55,889 nucleotides of DNA from Gammaproteobacteria bacterium TMED78 (GCA_002171615.1 NHEF01000008.1:1-55889), one strand, 5' to 3'. Counted from the first letter of the stretch, positions 8,952 through 18,638 are shown. Program-made: numbers and translations. Notes: a model not told the origin generated them from the sequence alone.

Positions 8952-9392
8952 CTAAAAAGGATTTATAGAAACGGGGTCAGTGATGAAGCCTATTTGATCA
9001 GCACCACCTTGTTGAAGCAAGACCATGCCTTCAACTAACTTATCATAAGAAATAGATCTATCAGCATTGACCAATATTGGAGTATTAGGATTTCTAGTAA
9101 TTATGGCTGCTGTTCTCAAGGTTACAGTCTGGTTATCTATCGGTTCATCCTCTTTATCTCCAACATTTAGATAAAAAGAACCTTGATTATCAATACTAAG
9201 AACTAGTGGCTCATTATTTTCTAGGAAGCTAGGCTCTAGGGGCTCTGATGCAGCATCAGGCAAATCAACCTTTATACCCTGAGTCAGTAGAGGAGCTGTA
9301 ACCATAAAAATAATCAAAAGAACTAGCATGACATCGATATACGGTACTACATTTATCTCTGCTACAAGCCTTCTGTTCGTAATTTTTTTCAT
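8952..9392 (-). CDS. tolR: Tol-Pal proton-channel subunit TolR (ExbD family)
   Basis: TolR forms, with TolQ, the proton-driven motor that energises TolA. It has a short cytoplasmic N-terminus, then a membrane helix with the essential Asp in VVPYIDVMLVLLIIFMVTAPL (Asp near residue 18). A periplasmic domain follows, ending IGFITDPVSINPF. I chose ATG 9392 (MKKITNRRLVAEINVVPY), 4 bases after the tolQ stop. A longer frame up to 9455 overlaps tolQ and adds residues unlike other TolR proteins. The length of 146 residues is typical. Confidence 0.95.
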   Translation of the reverse strand: MKKITNRRLVAEINVVPYIDVMLVLLIIFMVTAPLLTQGIKVDLPDAASEPLEPSFLENNEPLVLSIDNQGSFYLNVGDKEDEPIDNQTVTLRTAAIITRNPNTPILVNADRSISYDKLVEGMVLLQQGGADQIGFITDPVSINPF

Positions 9393-9396
9393 GAAG

Positions 9397-10077
9397 CTAC
9401 TTAACCAACATATGTCTTTCAAGGATAATTGAAAATTCTTCCTTAAAAGTATCAAAGCTTAATTCAATTCTTGAGATTTGATCAGCGAAACGATTGTAAG
9501 CAATCACCGCTGGAATTGCAGCAAAAAGACCCATTGCCGTTGCTATTAATGCCTCTGCTATACCTGGTGCTACTAAAGCTAATGTAGCACTTTGAATGCT
9601 ACCTAGTGCCTGAAAGGAATTCATAATTCCCCAAACTGTCCCAAACAAACCAACATAGGGGCTTGTAGAGCCAATTGTTGCTAAGAAAGATAAGTTTTTC
9701 TCTAAGTTATCAGTAACCTTAATATGAGCAACTCTCATAGAACGATTTACACTTAGTAGCATTTGTTCTGTAGCAATATTTTTATTTGCATATAAACGTG
9801 AAAATTCTTCATAACCTGACTTAAAGATTATTGACGAGCCACTAAGATCACTATCTTCTACATCTTTATAGGAATTGTATAAAGCCTCTAGTTCCTTGCC
9901 AGACCAGAACAGCTTTTCAAAATCCTTTGACTTGGAGTAAGTTTCACTAAGTAATTTATTTTTTTCAAAAATCACTACCCAGGATAAGACTGAGCCTACA
10001 AGCAATGCCAACATAACAAGCTGAACAACAAAGCTAGCTTCTAGAATTAAATTAAGTATCGATAAGTCTGTATTCAT
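9397..10077 (-). CDS. tolQ: Tol-Pal proton-channel subunit TolQ (ExbB family)
   Basis: TolQ is the three-helix inner-membrane subunit of the Tol motor. Helix 1 lies at about residues 15-37. Helices 2 and 3 are marked by LSFLATIGSTSPYVGLFGTVWGIMNSF and TLALVAPGIAEALIATAMGLFAAIPAVIAYN, both strongly typical of TolQ/ExbB. The length of 226 residues is normal. Its ATG overlaps the ybgC stop by 4 bases, so the two are probably translationally coupled. Confidence 0.96.
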   Translation of the reverse strand: MNTDLSILNLILEASFVVQLVMLALLVGSVLSWVVIFEKNKLLSETYSKSKDFEKLFWSGKELEALYNSYKDVEDSDLSGSSIIFKSGYEEFSRLYANKNIATEQMLLSVNRSMRVAHIKVTDNLEKNLSFLATIGSTSPYVGLFGTVWGIMNSFQALGSIQSATLALVAPGIAEALIATAMGLFAAIPAVIAYNRFADQISRIELSFDTFKEEFSIILERHMLVK

Positions 10078-10523
10078 TTAATATCTCTGTCCTTTAGTTT
10101 ATTTACTAAATCTTTAGGTATTCTTACTGGTTTAGATCTTATTGTATCTATACAGGCAACTTCTGCAATCCCAGAAACCAATAATTTCTTATAAAGAAGG
10201 TCACCAGATTTTTCTAATACAGAGCTCTTATAAATGCTTTGGTCAAAAATAATTTTTGCTCCCGATATAGAATGTATCTTAGCAGTTACGAGTAATAAGT
10301 CATCTAGGCATGCAGGGGTAATAAAATTTACCTCAATTTTTGATAAAACTAATAAAATATTATAACGAATCTTAAGGTCGTTATGATCTATTAAGGCTTT
10401 TCTTAACCATTCAGTTCTAGCTCTTTCAAAGAAGCGAAGGTAGTTAGCATTATATACCACTCCTTGTGCGTCAGTATCTTCAAGATATACACGACATTGA
10501 ATGTAATGATCCTCAGATATCAT
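10074..10523 (-). CDS. ybgC: Tol-Pal system acyl-CoA thioesterase YbgC
   Basis: This hotdog-fold thioesterase heads the tol operon in gammaproteobacteria and acts on acyl-CoA or acyl-ACP at the inner membrane. The signature VYLEDTDAQGVVYNANYLRFFERARTEWLR contains the catalytic Asp (EDTDAQG). I prefer ATG 10523 (MISEDHYIQCRVY), because the distance to the EDTDA motif then matches E. coli YbgC. ATG 10547 is also possible and would overlap the ruvB end; neither has a clear Shine-Dalgarno. The product is about 149 residues. Confidence 0.92.
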   Translation of the reverse strand: MISEDHYIQCRVYLEDTDAQGVVYNANYLRFFERARTEWLRKALIDHNDLKIRYNILLVLSKIEVNFITPACLDDLLLVTAKIHSISGAKIIFDQSIYKSSVLEKSGDLLYKKLLVSGIAEVACIDTIRSKPVRIPKDLVNKLKDRDIK

Positions 10524-10536
10524 TTTTTTATTTTTA

Positions 10537-11598
10537 TCAATTATCATTTTTAAAAGGATCAGCCTGCTCAGGAGTATTTATTTCATTCGGTACATCAATA
10601 TTAAAATATTTATATGCATTAATTGTTGCAATCCTTCCTCTAGATGTTCGCTGAACAAATCCTTCTTGAATCAAAAAAGGCTCAACAACATCTTCAAGCG
10701 TTCCTTTTTCTTCTCCTATAGCTGAAGCTAAATTCTCTATACCAACCGGGCCTCCAGAAAATTTATTAATGATAGTTAATATTAATTTTCTATCCATACT
10801 ATCGAATCCAAAAGGATCAACCTCTAACAAGTCCATTGCATCTGATGCTACACTTTTAGTAACAATGCTATTAGCTTTAACTTCAGCATAATCTCTCACT
10901 CTTCTTAGTAGTCTAATTGCTATTCTCGGAGTACCTCTTGCTCTACTTGCAATCTCACTTGCTCCATCGTCATCAATACTTAATTTGAGAATTTTAGCAG
11001 TACGTTGAATAATTAAGGACAATTCATTCTTAGAATAAAACTCTAATCTTTGAACAATTCCAAATCTATCTCTAAGTGGAGATGTTAATAAGCCCGCCCT
11101 AGTAGTTGCTCCTACAAGCGTAAATGGAGGAAGGTCTAATTTAATTGATCTTGCTCCAGGTCCTTCGCCTATAATAATATCTAATTGAAAATCTTCCATT
11201 GCTGGATATAACGCCTCTTCAACAACAGAGCTTAAGCGATGAATCTCATCTATAAACAAAACATCTCTTGGCTCTAAATTTGTCAATATAGCTGCAAGAT
11301 CACCAGCTTTTTCTAGCACAGGACCCGAAGTTTGCCTTAGATTAACTTCAAGCTCATTTGCTATTACATGAGCTAATGTTGTCTTACCTAGTCCTGGCGG
11401 ACCAAAAATTAAGACATGATCTAGCGAGTCTTCTCTCCTTTTAGAGGCCTGCATAAAAATCTGCATCTGATTTTTTACCTGTTGCTGACCAATATATTCA
11501 TTTATCTTTTTAGGACGAATTGTATTATCTAAAAAAGATTCTTCGGATGAGCCAGTATCCTTTACTAAATTTTCTTGACTGTTAACATCATCAACCAT
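10537..11598 (-). CDS. ruvB: Holliday junction branch migration ATPase RuvB
   Basis: RuvB is the hexameric AAA+ motor of RuvAB branch migration. Walker [12 protein letters not shown], Walker [10 protein letters not shown] and sensor 1 VGATTRAG are all visible, with the arginine-finger region in PLRDRFG and a C-terminal winged helix ([16 protein letters not shown]). The length of 353 residues includes a somewhat longer acidic N-terminal extension before [16 protein letters not shown]. It overlaps ruvA by 8 bases. No LexA-type operator was sought in detail here. Confidence 0.97.
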   Translation of the reverse strand: MVDDVNSQENLVKDTGSSEESFLDNTIRPKKINEYIGQQQVKNQMQIFMQASKRREDSLDHVLIFGPPGLGKTTLAHVIANELEVNLRQTSGPVLEKAGDLAAILTNLEPRDVLFIDEIHRLSSVVEEALYPAMEDFQLDIIIGEGPGARSIKLDLPPFTLVGATTRAGLLTSPLRDRFGIVQRLEFYSKNELSLIIQRTAKILKLSIDDDGASEIASRARGTPRIAIRLLRRVRDYAEVKANSIVTKSVASDAMDLLEVDPFGFDSMDRKLILTIINKFSGGPVGIENLASAIGEEKGTLEDVVEPFLIQEGFVQRTSRGRIATINAYKYFNIDVPNEINTPEQADPFKNDN

Positions 11599-12166
11599 AT
11601 TGATTCTTTAGTGCCTGTCTTATTAGCTCTTCTGTGCTTAGTGATTTATCTAAGGATTTCAACATTTTTATTATCTCAGGACTTCTATAACCAAGCGCTT
11701 CTAATGCGCTCTGAGCTTCTACTTCATTATTACCAGAACCTTCTATGATCGTTGTTAAGGATATATCTGATATCTTATCAGCCATATCAACTAATAATCT
11801 TTCAGCTGTTTTATTTCCTATACCTGGTATTTTAGTTAAAGCCGTAACGTTTTTTTCTACTACACAAGATTTAAAGCCTTCAATTGAAATACCTGAAAGT
11901 ATAGCAAGAGCAATCCTTGATCCTACACCAGAAGTTTTTATTAGATTTCTGAATAACTTCTTCTCTTCTTCTGTAGAAAATCCATATAATATATGAGCAT
12001 CATCTCTAATTAATAAATGAGTAATAATTTTATAGTTACTGCCAACATCAGGTAAATTATAAAAAGTTGCCATGGATACCTCTATTTCATAACCAACTCC
12101 ATTTACATTTAACACAATAAGGGGCGGCTTTTTTGAAACTAATTCACCAAAGAGGTAATTAATCAT
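11591..12166 (-). CDS. ruvA: Holliday junction DNA helicase subunit RuvA
   Basis: RuvA is the tetrameric junction-recognition subunit. The N-terminal OB-fold region starts [19 protein letters not shown] and contains NGVGYEIEV. Two helix-hairpin-helix motifs follow: [13 protein letters not shown] and [18 protein letters not shown]-terminal RuvB-interacting domain ([18 protein letters not shown]) completes the protein. The length of 191 residues is normal. It lies between ruvC and ruvB in the standard order. Confidence 0.96.
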   Translation of the reverse strand: MINYLFGELVSKKPPLIVLNVNGVGYEIEVSMATFYNLPDVGSNYKIITHLLIRDDAHILYGFSTEEEKKLFRNLIKTSGVGSRIALAILSGISIEGFKSCVVEKNVTALTKIPGIGNKTAERLLVDMADKISDISLTTIIEGSGNNEVEAQSALEALGYRSPEIIKMLKSLDKSLSTEELIRQALKNQYG

Positions 12167-12177
12167 AATGCTTTATC

Positions 12178-12669
12178 CTAATTATTTTCAAAATACTTTG
12201 AGCTTGATTGATTTGAGTGACACAAGGCAACAGCCAAAGCATCAGCAGTATCTGGTTTGGGAGCATCTTTTAGTGCAAAAAGAATTTTAATCATATGTTG
12301 TACTTGAGATTTATCTGCATTTCCACTTCCTACAACTGCTTTTTTTATCACCTTTGCGGCATATTCAAAAATAGGCAAATCTAAATTAAAAGATGCGCTT
12401 AAAGCCGCTGCTCTTGCCTGCCCTAACTTTAGAGCGCTATCTGCATTTTTATGAACAAAAACTTTCTCAATAGCAATTACATCAGGTCTGTGCTCTTCAA
12501 TAATTTTTTTTAATTCATAGAATATACTTTTTAAGCGATCATTATGATCACCTTTTGTTTCTATTGTACCAGCTTTAATTAAAATTGGTTTTTGATTAAA
12601 CATTATAAGACCATAGCCTGTTTTTCGTGAACCCGGATCTATTCCTAGTACTTTTGACGATTCATTCAT
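12178..12669 (-). CDS. ruvC: Crossover junction endodeoxyribonuclease RuvC
   Basis: RuvC resolves Holliday junctions by symmetric nicking. The catalytic acidic residues sit in LGIDPGSRKTGYGL (Asp near residue 11), VIAIEKVFVHKNADSALKLG (Glu) and KPDTADALAVALCH (two Asp). The length of 163 residues is typical. The ATG at 12669 overlaps the yebC stop by 4 bases, indicating coupled translation. Confidence 0.96.
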   Translation of the reverse strand: MNESSKVLGIDPGSRKTGYGLIMFNQKPILIKAGTIETKGDHNDRLKSIFYELKKIIEEHRPDVIAIEKVFVHKNADSALKLGQARAAALSASFNLDLPIFEYAAKVIKKAVVGSGNADKSQVQHMIKILFALKDAPKPDTADALAVALCHSNQSSSKYFENN

Positions 12670-13415
12670 GAAATATCAGCGTCTAATAGTGAATCAGGTA
12701 TATTAGCGTTAGAGTAAACGTCTTGAACATCATCTAACTCGTCAAGAAGATCTATTAGCTTTATAAGCGATTCTGCATCAGACCTACTAAGTTCCAATCT
12801 ATTCTCAGCCCGCATGGTAACTTCTGCTAATAAAGGTGTAAGGCCCGAATCAATCAATAAATCTTTAATTCTATTTAATTCGCTGGAAGGTGTAAGAATA
12901 TCAATTGAATTATCATCATTAATTATGACATCATCTGCCCCTCCATCTATAACAACCTCCATAATCTTTTCCTCATTACTACTATCAGGATATGATATCA
13001 ACCCAATAAGATTAAATAGATAGGATACAGCGCCATCCGCGCCTAAGTTACCATTAAATTTTGAGAGCGCATGCCTTACTTCAGCCACTGTCCTGTTTTT
13101 GTTATCAGTTAAACAATCAATAATTATTGCAATACCTCCAGGTCCATAGCCTTCATATCTAACTTCTTCATAATTTACACCTGTATCTTCTCCAGTACCC
13201 CGCTTGATTGCTTTCTCGATTTTATCTTTAGGCATGCTTTGTGACTTAGCTTTATCTATAGCTACACGAAGACGGGGATTTGACCCCGGATCTCCTCCAT
13301 TTTCTTTAGCTGAAACAGTAATTTCCCTAATTAGCTTAGTAAATAACTTACCTCTTTTTGCATCTTGAGCACCTTTTCTGAACCTAATATTTGCCCATTT
13401 ACTGTGTCCTGCCAA
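12666..13415 (-). CDS. yebC: YebC/TACO1 family regulator
   Basis: The N-terminus MAGHSKWANIRFRKGAQDAKRGKLF and the motif YEGYGPGGIAIIIDCLTDNKNRT are diagnostic of the YebC/PmpR family. Recent work on the family supports a role in relieving ribosome stalling at proline stretches, besides reported DNA binding. The start is TTG 13415, preceded 5 bases upstream by a perfect AGGAGG. Length is 249 residues. It heads the conserved yebC-ruvCAB-tol block. Only 16 bases separate it from the DUF3187 gene upstream. Confidence 0.96.
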   Translation of the reverse strand: MAGHSKWANIRFRKGAQDAKRGKLFTKLIREITVSAKENGGDPGSNPRLRVAIDKAKSQSMPKDKIEKAIKRGTGEDTGVNYEEVRYEGYGPGGIAIIIDCLTDNKNRTVAEVRHALSKFNGNLGADGAVSYLFNLIGLISYPDSSNEEKIMEVVIDGGADDVIINDDNSIDILTPSSELNRIKDLLIDSGLTPLLAEVTMRAENRLELSRSDAESLIKLIDLLDELDDVQDVYSNANIPDSLLDADIS

Positions 13416-13420
13416 TTTAA

Positions 13421-13426
13421 CCTCCT
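13421..13426 (-). promoter_or_regulatory. Consensus Shine-Dalgarno of yebC
   Basis: AGGAGG on the minus strand stands 5 bases before TTG 13415 and fixes that codon as the start of yebC. It is the strongest ribosome-binding site seen in the core region. Confidence 0.8.
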
Positions 13427-13431
13427 ATAAC

Positions 13432-14403
13432 TCAATAGTTCCATTGAAAATCAACATTTAAGGTGACATCTGGAGCAGTTCGAACAATAAGATCTTCTCC
13501 AATCGATAAGGCTATATCTTTATTATCGCTAAATCTATAAAGTAAGCCTAAATTACCCTGTATTGATGTTTTAAATTCATTAAGAACACTATTATAAAAT
13601 GGGCTGTGGATATCCATTTGTGCTTTTAGAACTAAATTTTCAAAAACTCTATAATTTAAACCAAAAATACCTAATCCAATATAGTTAATCTTATTACCAA
13701 ACATCTTAGACTGCCCGGTTTTTAAAAGTCCTAAACCCCAGAAAAACCGATAATTAGAGCTCAGTAGATCATTTTTAATTCTTTTGAAATACGAGATAGA
13801 AAAATCTGTATACCCACTTCCAAATAAATTTTGATAATCTCCAGTTGGCATTTTAACACCTATGGAAAGAATAGACTGGTCATGAATAAATTCTTTTCTA
13901 TAATTTAATTGAATATCTCCCAACCCTTTGACTGTATTGGTCAAATGAAATATTCTTGACCCATCAATTGCATAGGAAATATTCATTAAATCTTCAGGAT
14001 ACTGGCTCCTATTTCCATCAGGCATACTAAACGCTTTATGCCAACCATCTATAAAATCATCTAAAGATCCACCAGTATGGACTATTTGTGGAATCTGTAG
14101 ATCTAAATATGCATTATTAGCTATTTTTTTTTTAATTATCAATATATTACGATGGGTCTCACCATCTTGTCTTATAGATTCATTAGTAACATCAGCTAGT
14201 TGAAAATGACTAGCTCTTTCTGTTACAAAGCCAATAGAACCCTCCTCCAAATGATAATCCGGCCAAGTAGGAACTCCAAAAATAGAAATCATCGGGTTCA
14301 AATTTCGAAGCTTTATAGGCCCAAAGTATGTTGCCCCATGAGCAATTGAAGTAGTAAAGAATAATATATAAAATACTTTAAAGAAGAGTAGTAAGCACTT
14401 CAT
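13432..14403 (-). CDS. Exported DUF3187-like outer-membrane protein
   Basis: The 323-residue protein has a signal peptide of about 23 residues (ending SIAHGA). Its body alternates short hydrophobic and polar stretches with aromatic residues, consistent with a beta-barrel, and ends FQWNY. The start of the mature protein (FGPIKLRNLNPMISIFG) and the block TGGSLDDFIDGWHKAFSMPD, followed by an ISYAIDG region, resemble DUF3187 proteins of gammaproteobacteria, which have no assigned function. A family search would be needed to confirm this. It lies between the propeller lipoprotein and yebC. Confidence 0.7.
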   Translation of the reverse strand: MKCLLLFFKVFYILFFTTSIAHGATYFGPIKLRNLNPMISIFGVPTWPDYHLEEGSIGFVTERASHFQLADVTNESIRQDGETHRNILIIKKKIANNAYLDLQIPQIVHTGGSLDDFIDGWHKAFSMPDGNRSQYPEDLMNISYAIDGSRIFHLTNTVKGLGDIQLNYRKEFIHDQSILSIGVKMPTGDYQNLFGSGYTDFSISYFKRIKNDLLSSNYRFFWGLGLLKTGQSKMFGNKINYIGLGIFGLNYRVFENLVLKAQMDIHSPFYNSVLNEFKTSIQGNLGLLYRFSDNKDIALSIGEDLIVRTAPDVTLNVDFQWNY

Positions 14404-14410
14404 TAATATA

Positions 14411-15676
14411 TTATTTTAATACTGGCAAAAACTTTTGTATCCTTTTTCCAGTCTCAACCTCACCAGTATAGATATTACCATCAGAGTCTGTAGCTATTGC
14501 ATTAAGCCAATGAAACTCTCCAGCATAGCGACCATTTCTTCCAAAATGTCCTAAGGTTTCGCCTGAGAGACGATCGACAATCCAAACAACATTATTAGTC
14601 CCATCACCTATATAGGCATACTTTTGCTCAGGATCTTTAGATAAAGCCAATTTATACATTGTGCCGCATGGGGGAACAAGGGTATCACCTCTCAAAGATC
14701 CACATTCAATAATACCTGTCTCTGAATTCTCATATTCCGGTGGCCAGGGGCGTCTATTTCTTTCTCCTGGTGTTATTTCTGCACCTACATAAATATCTTC
14801 AACCCAAGTACCATCCTTTTGATAGACACCCATGCGATTTTGGCCTCTCTCCCCAACATAAACTAAGCCATCATTAGATATCTCAATAAAATGAAGGGCA
14901 GGTGCAAATTGTACCTCCTCAGGTGGAAGATTTATGCCATCAAACACATATGGCGCAAGAGGCACATTAGACACTTCACTTAAGGGCATGCCGTGACCTC
15001 CCCAACCTCTTTTATAGTCACCACTATCCATATCATAAACAAGAACTCTCTTTTGCTGAATAATATAAATTTCACGAGCATCATTATCTAGCTGGAATCG
15101 ACCTTTATTAGATAAAATATCAGTTTGTTGATTATTTTCCTCCCAATCAGGATCGGTAGGTCTTCGTCCAAAATCCCAAACAAACTCGCCATCTTTAGTC
15201 CATTTCGTAATACTGCTTTGTGCAGAGGTACCAGCAATCCAAACAAAATCTTCATCATCAACAATAATTGTTTGGAGACCTCCTTGAGGAAATAAAGGGT
15301 GATGATCAGACCCGCCCCAAGATCTTAGGACGTTACCTTCTTGGTCCATTTCAATAACCGCAGGTCCACGAATACAGCATAACTGCCTAGGTGGATCAAA
15401 TTCTGCACCTATTTCATCACCACGGGCACTATTGTCTCTATTCATCCACCAAATATGGTCATCTTTATCCACAAAGATACTAATTGCTTGTTGATTACTC
15501 CAATTATTAGGTAAAGTCTTAGGCCAAAAAGGATCGACCTGAAATAAGGGCATACCATTATCATCATAGGCCCTCTCTAAGGAAGTTTGATTTTGCATAT
15601 CACTACATGCAAGAAAAATTAAAGGTAGTAAAAATGATAAAAATAAATTTATTTTTTTTTGTATTCCGGATCTCAT
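14411..15676 (-). CDS. NHL-type beta-propeller lipoprotein
   Basis: The protein (421 residues) carries a lipoprotein signal ending LPLIFLAC. The rest contains repeated propeller blades with IFVDKDDHIWWMNR, VIEMDQEGNVLRSWGG, IIVDDEDFVWIAG, HFIEISNDGLVYVGERGQNRMGVY and AIATDSDGNIYTGEVETGKRIQKF. These resemble the NHL/peptidyl-alpha-hydroxyglycine lyase-like propellers common in marine proteobacteria. I see no catalytic residues I can assign. ATG 15676 has AGGAG 7 bases upstream. tRNA-Arg lies 40 bases upstream. A role in binding or sensing an extracellular ligand is only inference. Confidence 0.75.
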   Translation of the reverse strand: MRSGIQKKINLFLSFLLPLIFLACSDMQNQTSLERAYDDNGMPLFQVDPFWPKTLPNNWSNQQAISIFVDKDDHIWWMNRDNSARGDEIGAEFDPPRQLCCIRGPAVIEMDQEGNVLRSWGGSDHHPLFPQGGLQTIIVDDEDFVWIAGTSAQSSITKWTKDGEFVWDFGRRPTDPDWEENNQQTDILSNKGRFQLDNDAREIYIIQQKRVLVYDMDSGDYKRGWGGHGMPLSEVSNVPLAPYVFDGINLPPEEVQFAPALHFIEISNDGLVYVGERGQNRMGVYQKDGTWVEDIYVGAEITPGERNRRPWPPEYENSETGIIECGSLRGDTLVPPCGTMYKLALSKDPEQKYAYIGDGTNNVVWIVDRLSGETLGHFGRNGRYAGEFHWLNAIATDSDGNIYTGEVETGKRIQKFLPVLK

Positions 15677-15716
15677 GATATTACTCCTAAAAGATTTTAA
15701 ATAATTAACTCTAGTT

Positions 15717-15793
15717 TGGCGCCCTTGAAGAGATTCGAACTCCCGACCTAGCAGTTAGGAACCGCTTGCTCTATCCAGCTGAGCTACAAGGGC
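15717..15793 (-). tRNA. tRNA-Arg (anticodon CCT), CCA encoded
   Basis: The minus strand folds as a full tRNA. The acceptor GCCCTTG pairs with CAAGGGC, followed by discriminator G and an encoded CCA. The D arm is GCTC/GAGC. The anticodon stem is AGCGG/CTGCT with loop TTCCTAA (anticodon CCT), and the T arm has loop TTCGAAT. It reads AGG codons. It sits between the bicupin gene and the propeller lipoprotein. Confidence 0.96.
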
Positions 15794-15801
15794 ATATAAA
15801 T

Positions 15802-16644
15802 CTATACACCGTCAGGGTTAACTTCTTCTGCTGAGCTATGTGCTTTCATAACTCTTGAAGGGTCCCCTCCATCTATATTTGACCCAGTTGGTATCCAGGC
15901 GCATGTTGTTTCAGGATTAACCCAAATAGTTTTACATTCTGCAGGAACAAAGTATTCAACGAAAACTAATTCTTCATCACTATCATTTATAAAATTATGT
16001 CTTTCAAACTCATAATTATAAAGAACATCACCAGCTCTAGCCGGATGAGGCTCCTCACTTAATAATGCAGTGGCATTGCCACTAATTATATATTGAAAAT
16101 GTTCAGCTCCCTCATGATGGTGATTTGATGCTGATGTTCCAGGAGGATAAATTATCATTTCACCTTTAATCGCCTTTGTACCAAAAAGAGTTGGTGTAAC
16201 CAAGTATATTCTTGTCCTAGCATCATGCTCTGAGTCTAAAGTAGGCTCCTCTCTCCAATTAACACATCTAAAAGATAAGGCATCGGGATCAAATTCTGGG
16301 TCGTACCTATCTGCGTTAGGAACTCTTCCATAAAGTATTGCAACTTCCTCTTCGCCAGAAGTTATGGTTCCAGAAAAATTAGGAGGTAAGAAAACAACAT
16401 GATCTATAGTAAGGTCTTCAGATACATCTGGACCAGTTAATGATGCTTGACCTTCCAAAATCTGAAACCACGCAAGATCCTTCTCATTAACGTTAATAGA
16501 AATTTTCTTATTTGGCTTTATTGACCATCTATCTAAAAGTATACAATCACTTTTAACTCTCTCGGGTGTAATAAGAGGGCGGGTATATAGACCCTCTTGC
16601 AAACAAATCTCTTCTACACTGTCATAATTAAAAAGTACTGGCAT
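15802..16644 (-). CDS. Bicupin-domain protein
   Basis: The 280-residue protein contains two cupin-like halves. The C-terminal half carries a recognisable metal-binding cupin: motif 1 is PPGTSASNHHHEGAEHFQYI (His-rich plus Glu) and motif 2 is PARAGDVLYNYEFERHNF. The N-terminal half has a decayed version (VVFLPPNFSGTI) without the His cluster. No signal peptide is seen, so it is cytoplasmic. ATG 16644 is chosen because GGAG lies 6 bases upstream; the longer TTG frame to 16656 would start inside that ribosome-binding site. The substrate is unknown. It is divergent from the GPH symporter gene, which may hint at carbohydrate or small-molecule metabolism. Confidence 0.8.
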   Translation of the reverse strand: MPVLFNYDSVEEICLQEGLYTRPLITPERVKSDCILLDRWSIKPNKKISINVNEKDLAWFQILEGQASLTGPDVSEDLTIDHVVFLPPNFSGTITSGEEEVAILYGRVPNADRYDPEFDPDALSFRCVNWREEPTLDSEHDARTRIYLVTPTLFGTKAIKGEMIIYPPGTSASNHHHEGAEHFQYIISGNATALLSEEPHPARAGDVLYNYEFERHNFINDSDEELVFVEYFVPAECKTIWVNPETTCAWIPTGSNIDGGDPSRVMKAHSSAEEVNPDGV

Positions 16645-16650
16645 TAAAAT

Positions 16651-16654
16651 CTCC
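16651..16654 (-). promoter_or_regulatory. Shine-Dalgarno deciding the bicupin start
   Basis: GGAG on the minus strand, 6 bases before ATG 16644. It excludes the longer TTG start at 16656, which would overlap the site. Confidence 0.6.
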
Positions 16655-16745
16655 AAAAATTTTCATATTAATAACATTATATTGAAAAAAAGGACATAAA
16701 AAAAATATCTCTTGCTTATAAGTCATTACAGCTTATTCTATAACC

Positions 16746-18080
16746 ATGAGCGATATATATCCCAATAAAACAAAAATGCTAGGCTTTTCATTGCCAGCAC
16801 TTGGCTTAAATACTCTAGTTACTGCTATTTTTGTATTTGTGCCAGTTATCTATGCAGAACATAGAGGTATGGATCCAGCGCTTGTTGGTTTAATATTTTT
16901 TCTAGCAAAAATTGTAGATATGGTCGCTGCCCCTATTTGGGGAAACTTCATGGATACCCATAGAACTAAGTTTGGAAGAAGAAGACCTTGGCTCATAGTA
17001 TCAGTAGCTATTCTGGTTCCAGCTGTTTTTATGCTCTTTAATCCTCCAGATAATGTATCTACTCTCTATTTATTCTCTTTTCTAGCAATGCTATACATAG
17101 GCTGGGATGCATGGACTATTAGCCATACATCGTGGGCATTAGAGCTATCAAGAGACTATGATCGTAGATCAAGAATTACTGGCCTTTTGCAAGTGATGTC
17201 AATGCTAGGGGCAATAATAACTAGTCTTGTGCCAGCTACATTAGAAAGAATGGGTATCTTAGATTTTGAAACCAAGACTTCAATTATAGGATGGGCAATT
17301 ATTTTTATTCTGCCAATCACAGCGTTTATATGTGTGTTGAGCGTACCCGAAAGACGGACTGATAACAAATCACATATTGGCTTTAAAAAAGGCCTTAGCA
17401 TTCTTATGAACAATTTTGCATTATTAAGACTGCTAACAGCAAATATTCTAATTTCTTTTTCAACCTATTTTGTCCAAGGTTTATTTATTTTCTTTGTCTC
17501 TTACACATTAAGGCTCCAGGATTGGACTGGGATGATACTTACATCCTTGTTAGTAGGTGGCTTAATTGGATTACCAGTCTGGTTATTTATATCTCAAAAA
17601 GTAAATAAGCATAGAACAGTTCAAATAGCTATGCTAACAGGAACAATAACACCTATCAGTTTACTCTTTATTCCCCCAGAAAATATTTTTTTAAGTGTTC
17701 TAGCGTTCTTAATTGTGGGTCTAAATACTTCAGCAAATGAATTTCTACCTAGAACTATGATGGCAGATGTATGCGATAAAGATCATATTGAAACTGGCTC
17801 AGAAAGGATGGGTCTATATTATTCAATACTTCAGTTATCTAGTAAGTTTGCATCGGGAACAGGTATTTTAATAGGATTTTCATTTTTGTCTTTCTTTGGT
17901 TTTGATCCGGAGCTTGGAATAGACAATCCTCAAGAGTCGTTAGATAGATTAAGGTATTTAATTGTCTTACTACCTATTATCGCTAATGCCTTAGTAATCA
18001 TACTTATGCTTAAGTACCCTATCAGTCGAGAGGATCAAAAAAATATGAGAAAAATAATTGAATCTAAAGAATCTAATTAA
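16746..18080 (+). CDS. MFS/GPH-family sugar:cation symporter
   Basis: This 444-residue, roughly 12-helix membrane protein carries the glycoside-pentoside-hexuronide signature in the loop between helices 2 and 3: FMDTHRTKFGRRRPWLIV, similar to the DRTRTRWGRRRPW pattern of MelB-like carriers. The first helix block is SLPALGLNTLVTAIFVFVPV. It probably imports a glycoside or related solute with a cation across the inner membrane. The gene is monocistronic and divergent from the bicupin gene across 101 bases, where I see no convincing promoter pair. Its stop is 3 bases from the convergent fabA stop. Confidence 0.85.
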   Translation: MSDIYPNKTKMLGFSLPALGLNTLVTAIFVFVPVIYAEHRGMDPALVGLIFFLAKIVDMVAAPIWGNFMDTHRTKFGRRRPWLIVSVAILVPAVFMLFNPPDNVSTLYLFSFLAMLYIGWDAWTISHTSWALELSRDYDRRSRITGLLQVMSMLGAIITSLVPATLERMGILDFETKTSIIGWAIIFILPITAFICVLSVPERRTDNKSHIGFKKGLSILMNNFALLRLLTANILISFSTYFVQGLFIFFVSYTLRLQDWTGMILTSLLVGGLIGLPVWLFISQKVNKHRTVQIAMLTGTITPISLLFIPPENIFLSVLAFLIVGLNTSANEFLPRTMMADVCDKDHIETGSERMGLYYSILQLSSKFASGTGILIGFSFLSFFGFDPELGIDNPQESLDRLRYLIVLLPIIANALVIILMLKYPISREDQKNMRKIIESKESN

Positions 18081-18083
18081 AAC

Positions 18084-18638
18084 CTAAAATCCCTCTGTAG
18101 ATGTAAATAGACCAACCCTTAAATTTGTAGCACGATATATAACTCTACCATCTACATCCATTTCAGAATCTGCTAGGCCAACTATAAGTTTTTGTTTTAT
18201 GATTTTTTTTATATCAACCTTGTAAGTCACTACCTTGCTAGTAGGTAAAACCTGTCCTTGAAATTTAACCTCGCCTACACCCAAAGCCCTACCTCTACCA
18301 GTTCCACCATTCCAAGCCAAAAAATATCCTAAGAGTTGCCACATAGCATCAAGCCCTAAGCAGCCTGGCATAACGGGGTCATTCTTAAAATGACAACTAA
18401 AAAACCATAGTTCTGGAATTATATCTAACTCAGCAGTAACCAAACCTTTACTGAACTTACCTGTATCATTATCTATATGAGAAATCCTATCAAACATCAG
18501 CATATTCGGAAGAGGTAATCTTGCATTCCCTTTACCAAATGTCTCTAGATTACCAGCATTAATCAATTCATCTCTTGAATAAGATGATTTTCTTGGCAGT
18601 CCAGTTAAAGTATCTATTGCTTCTTTATCAATTATCAT
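18084..18638 (-). CDS. fabA: 3-hydroxydecanoyl-ACP dehydratase/isomerase FabA
   Basis: FabA introduces the cis double bond in type II fatty acid synthesis. The catalytic His and Asp lie in [28 protein letters not shown]. The blocks [17 protein letters not shown] and [20 protein letters not shown] are FabA-specific. ATG 18638 gives 184 residues, about 12 residues longer at the N-terminus than E. coli FabA; the TTG start at 18656 is less likely. It overlaps alr by 11 bases. The usual partner fabB is not adjacent, which is worth noting. Confidence 0.95.
   Translation of the reverse strand: MIIDKEAIDTLTGLPRKSSYSRDELINAGNLETFGKGNARLPLPNMLMFDRISHIDNDTGKFSKGLVTAELDIIPELWFFSCHFKNDPVMPGCLGLDAMWQLLGYFLAWNGGTGRGRALGVGEVKFQGQVLPTSKVVTYKVDIKKIIKQKLIVGLADSEMDVDGRVIYRATNLRVGLFTSTEGF

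Noticed and set aside
9393-9455. N-terminal extension of tolR into tolQ
   Set aside because: The extra 21 residues lie inside tolQ and do not resemble TolR; ATG 9392 matches the family.
16645-16745. Possible promoter for the symporter gene (TTGAAA near 16682)
   Set aside because: The matching -10 element is poor (about three of six bases), and such matches are common by chance in AT-rich DNA.
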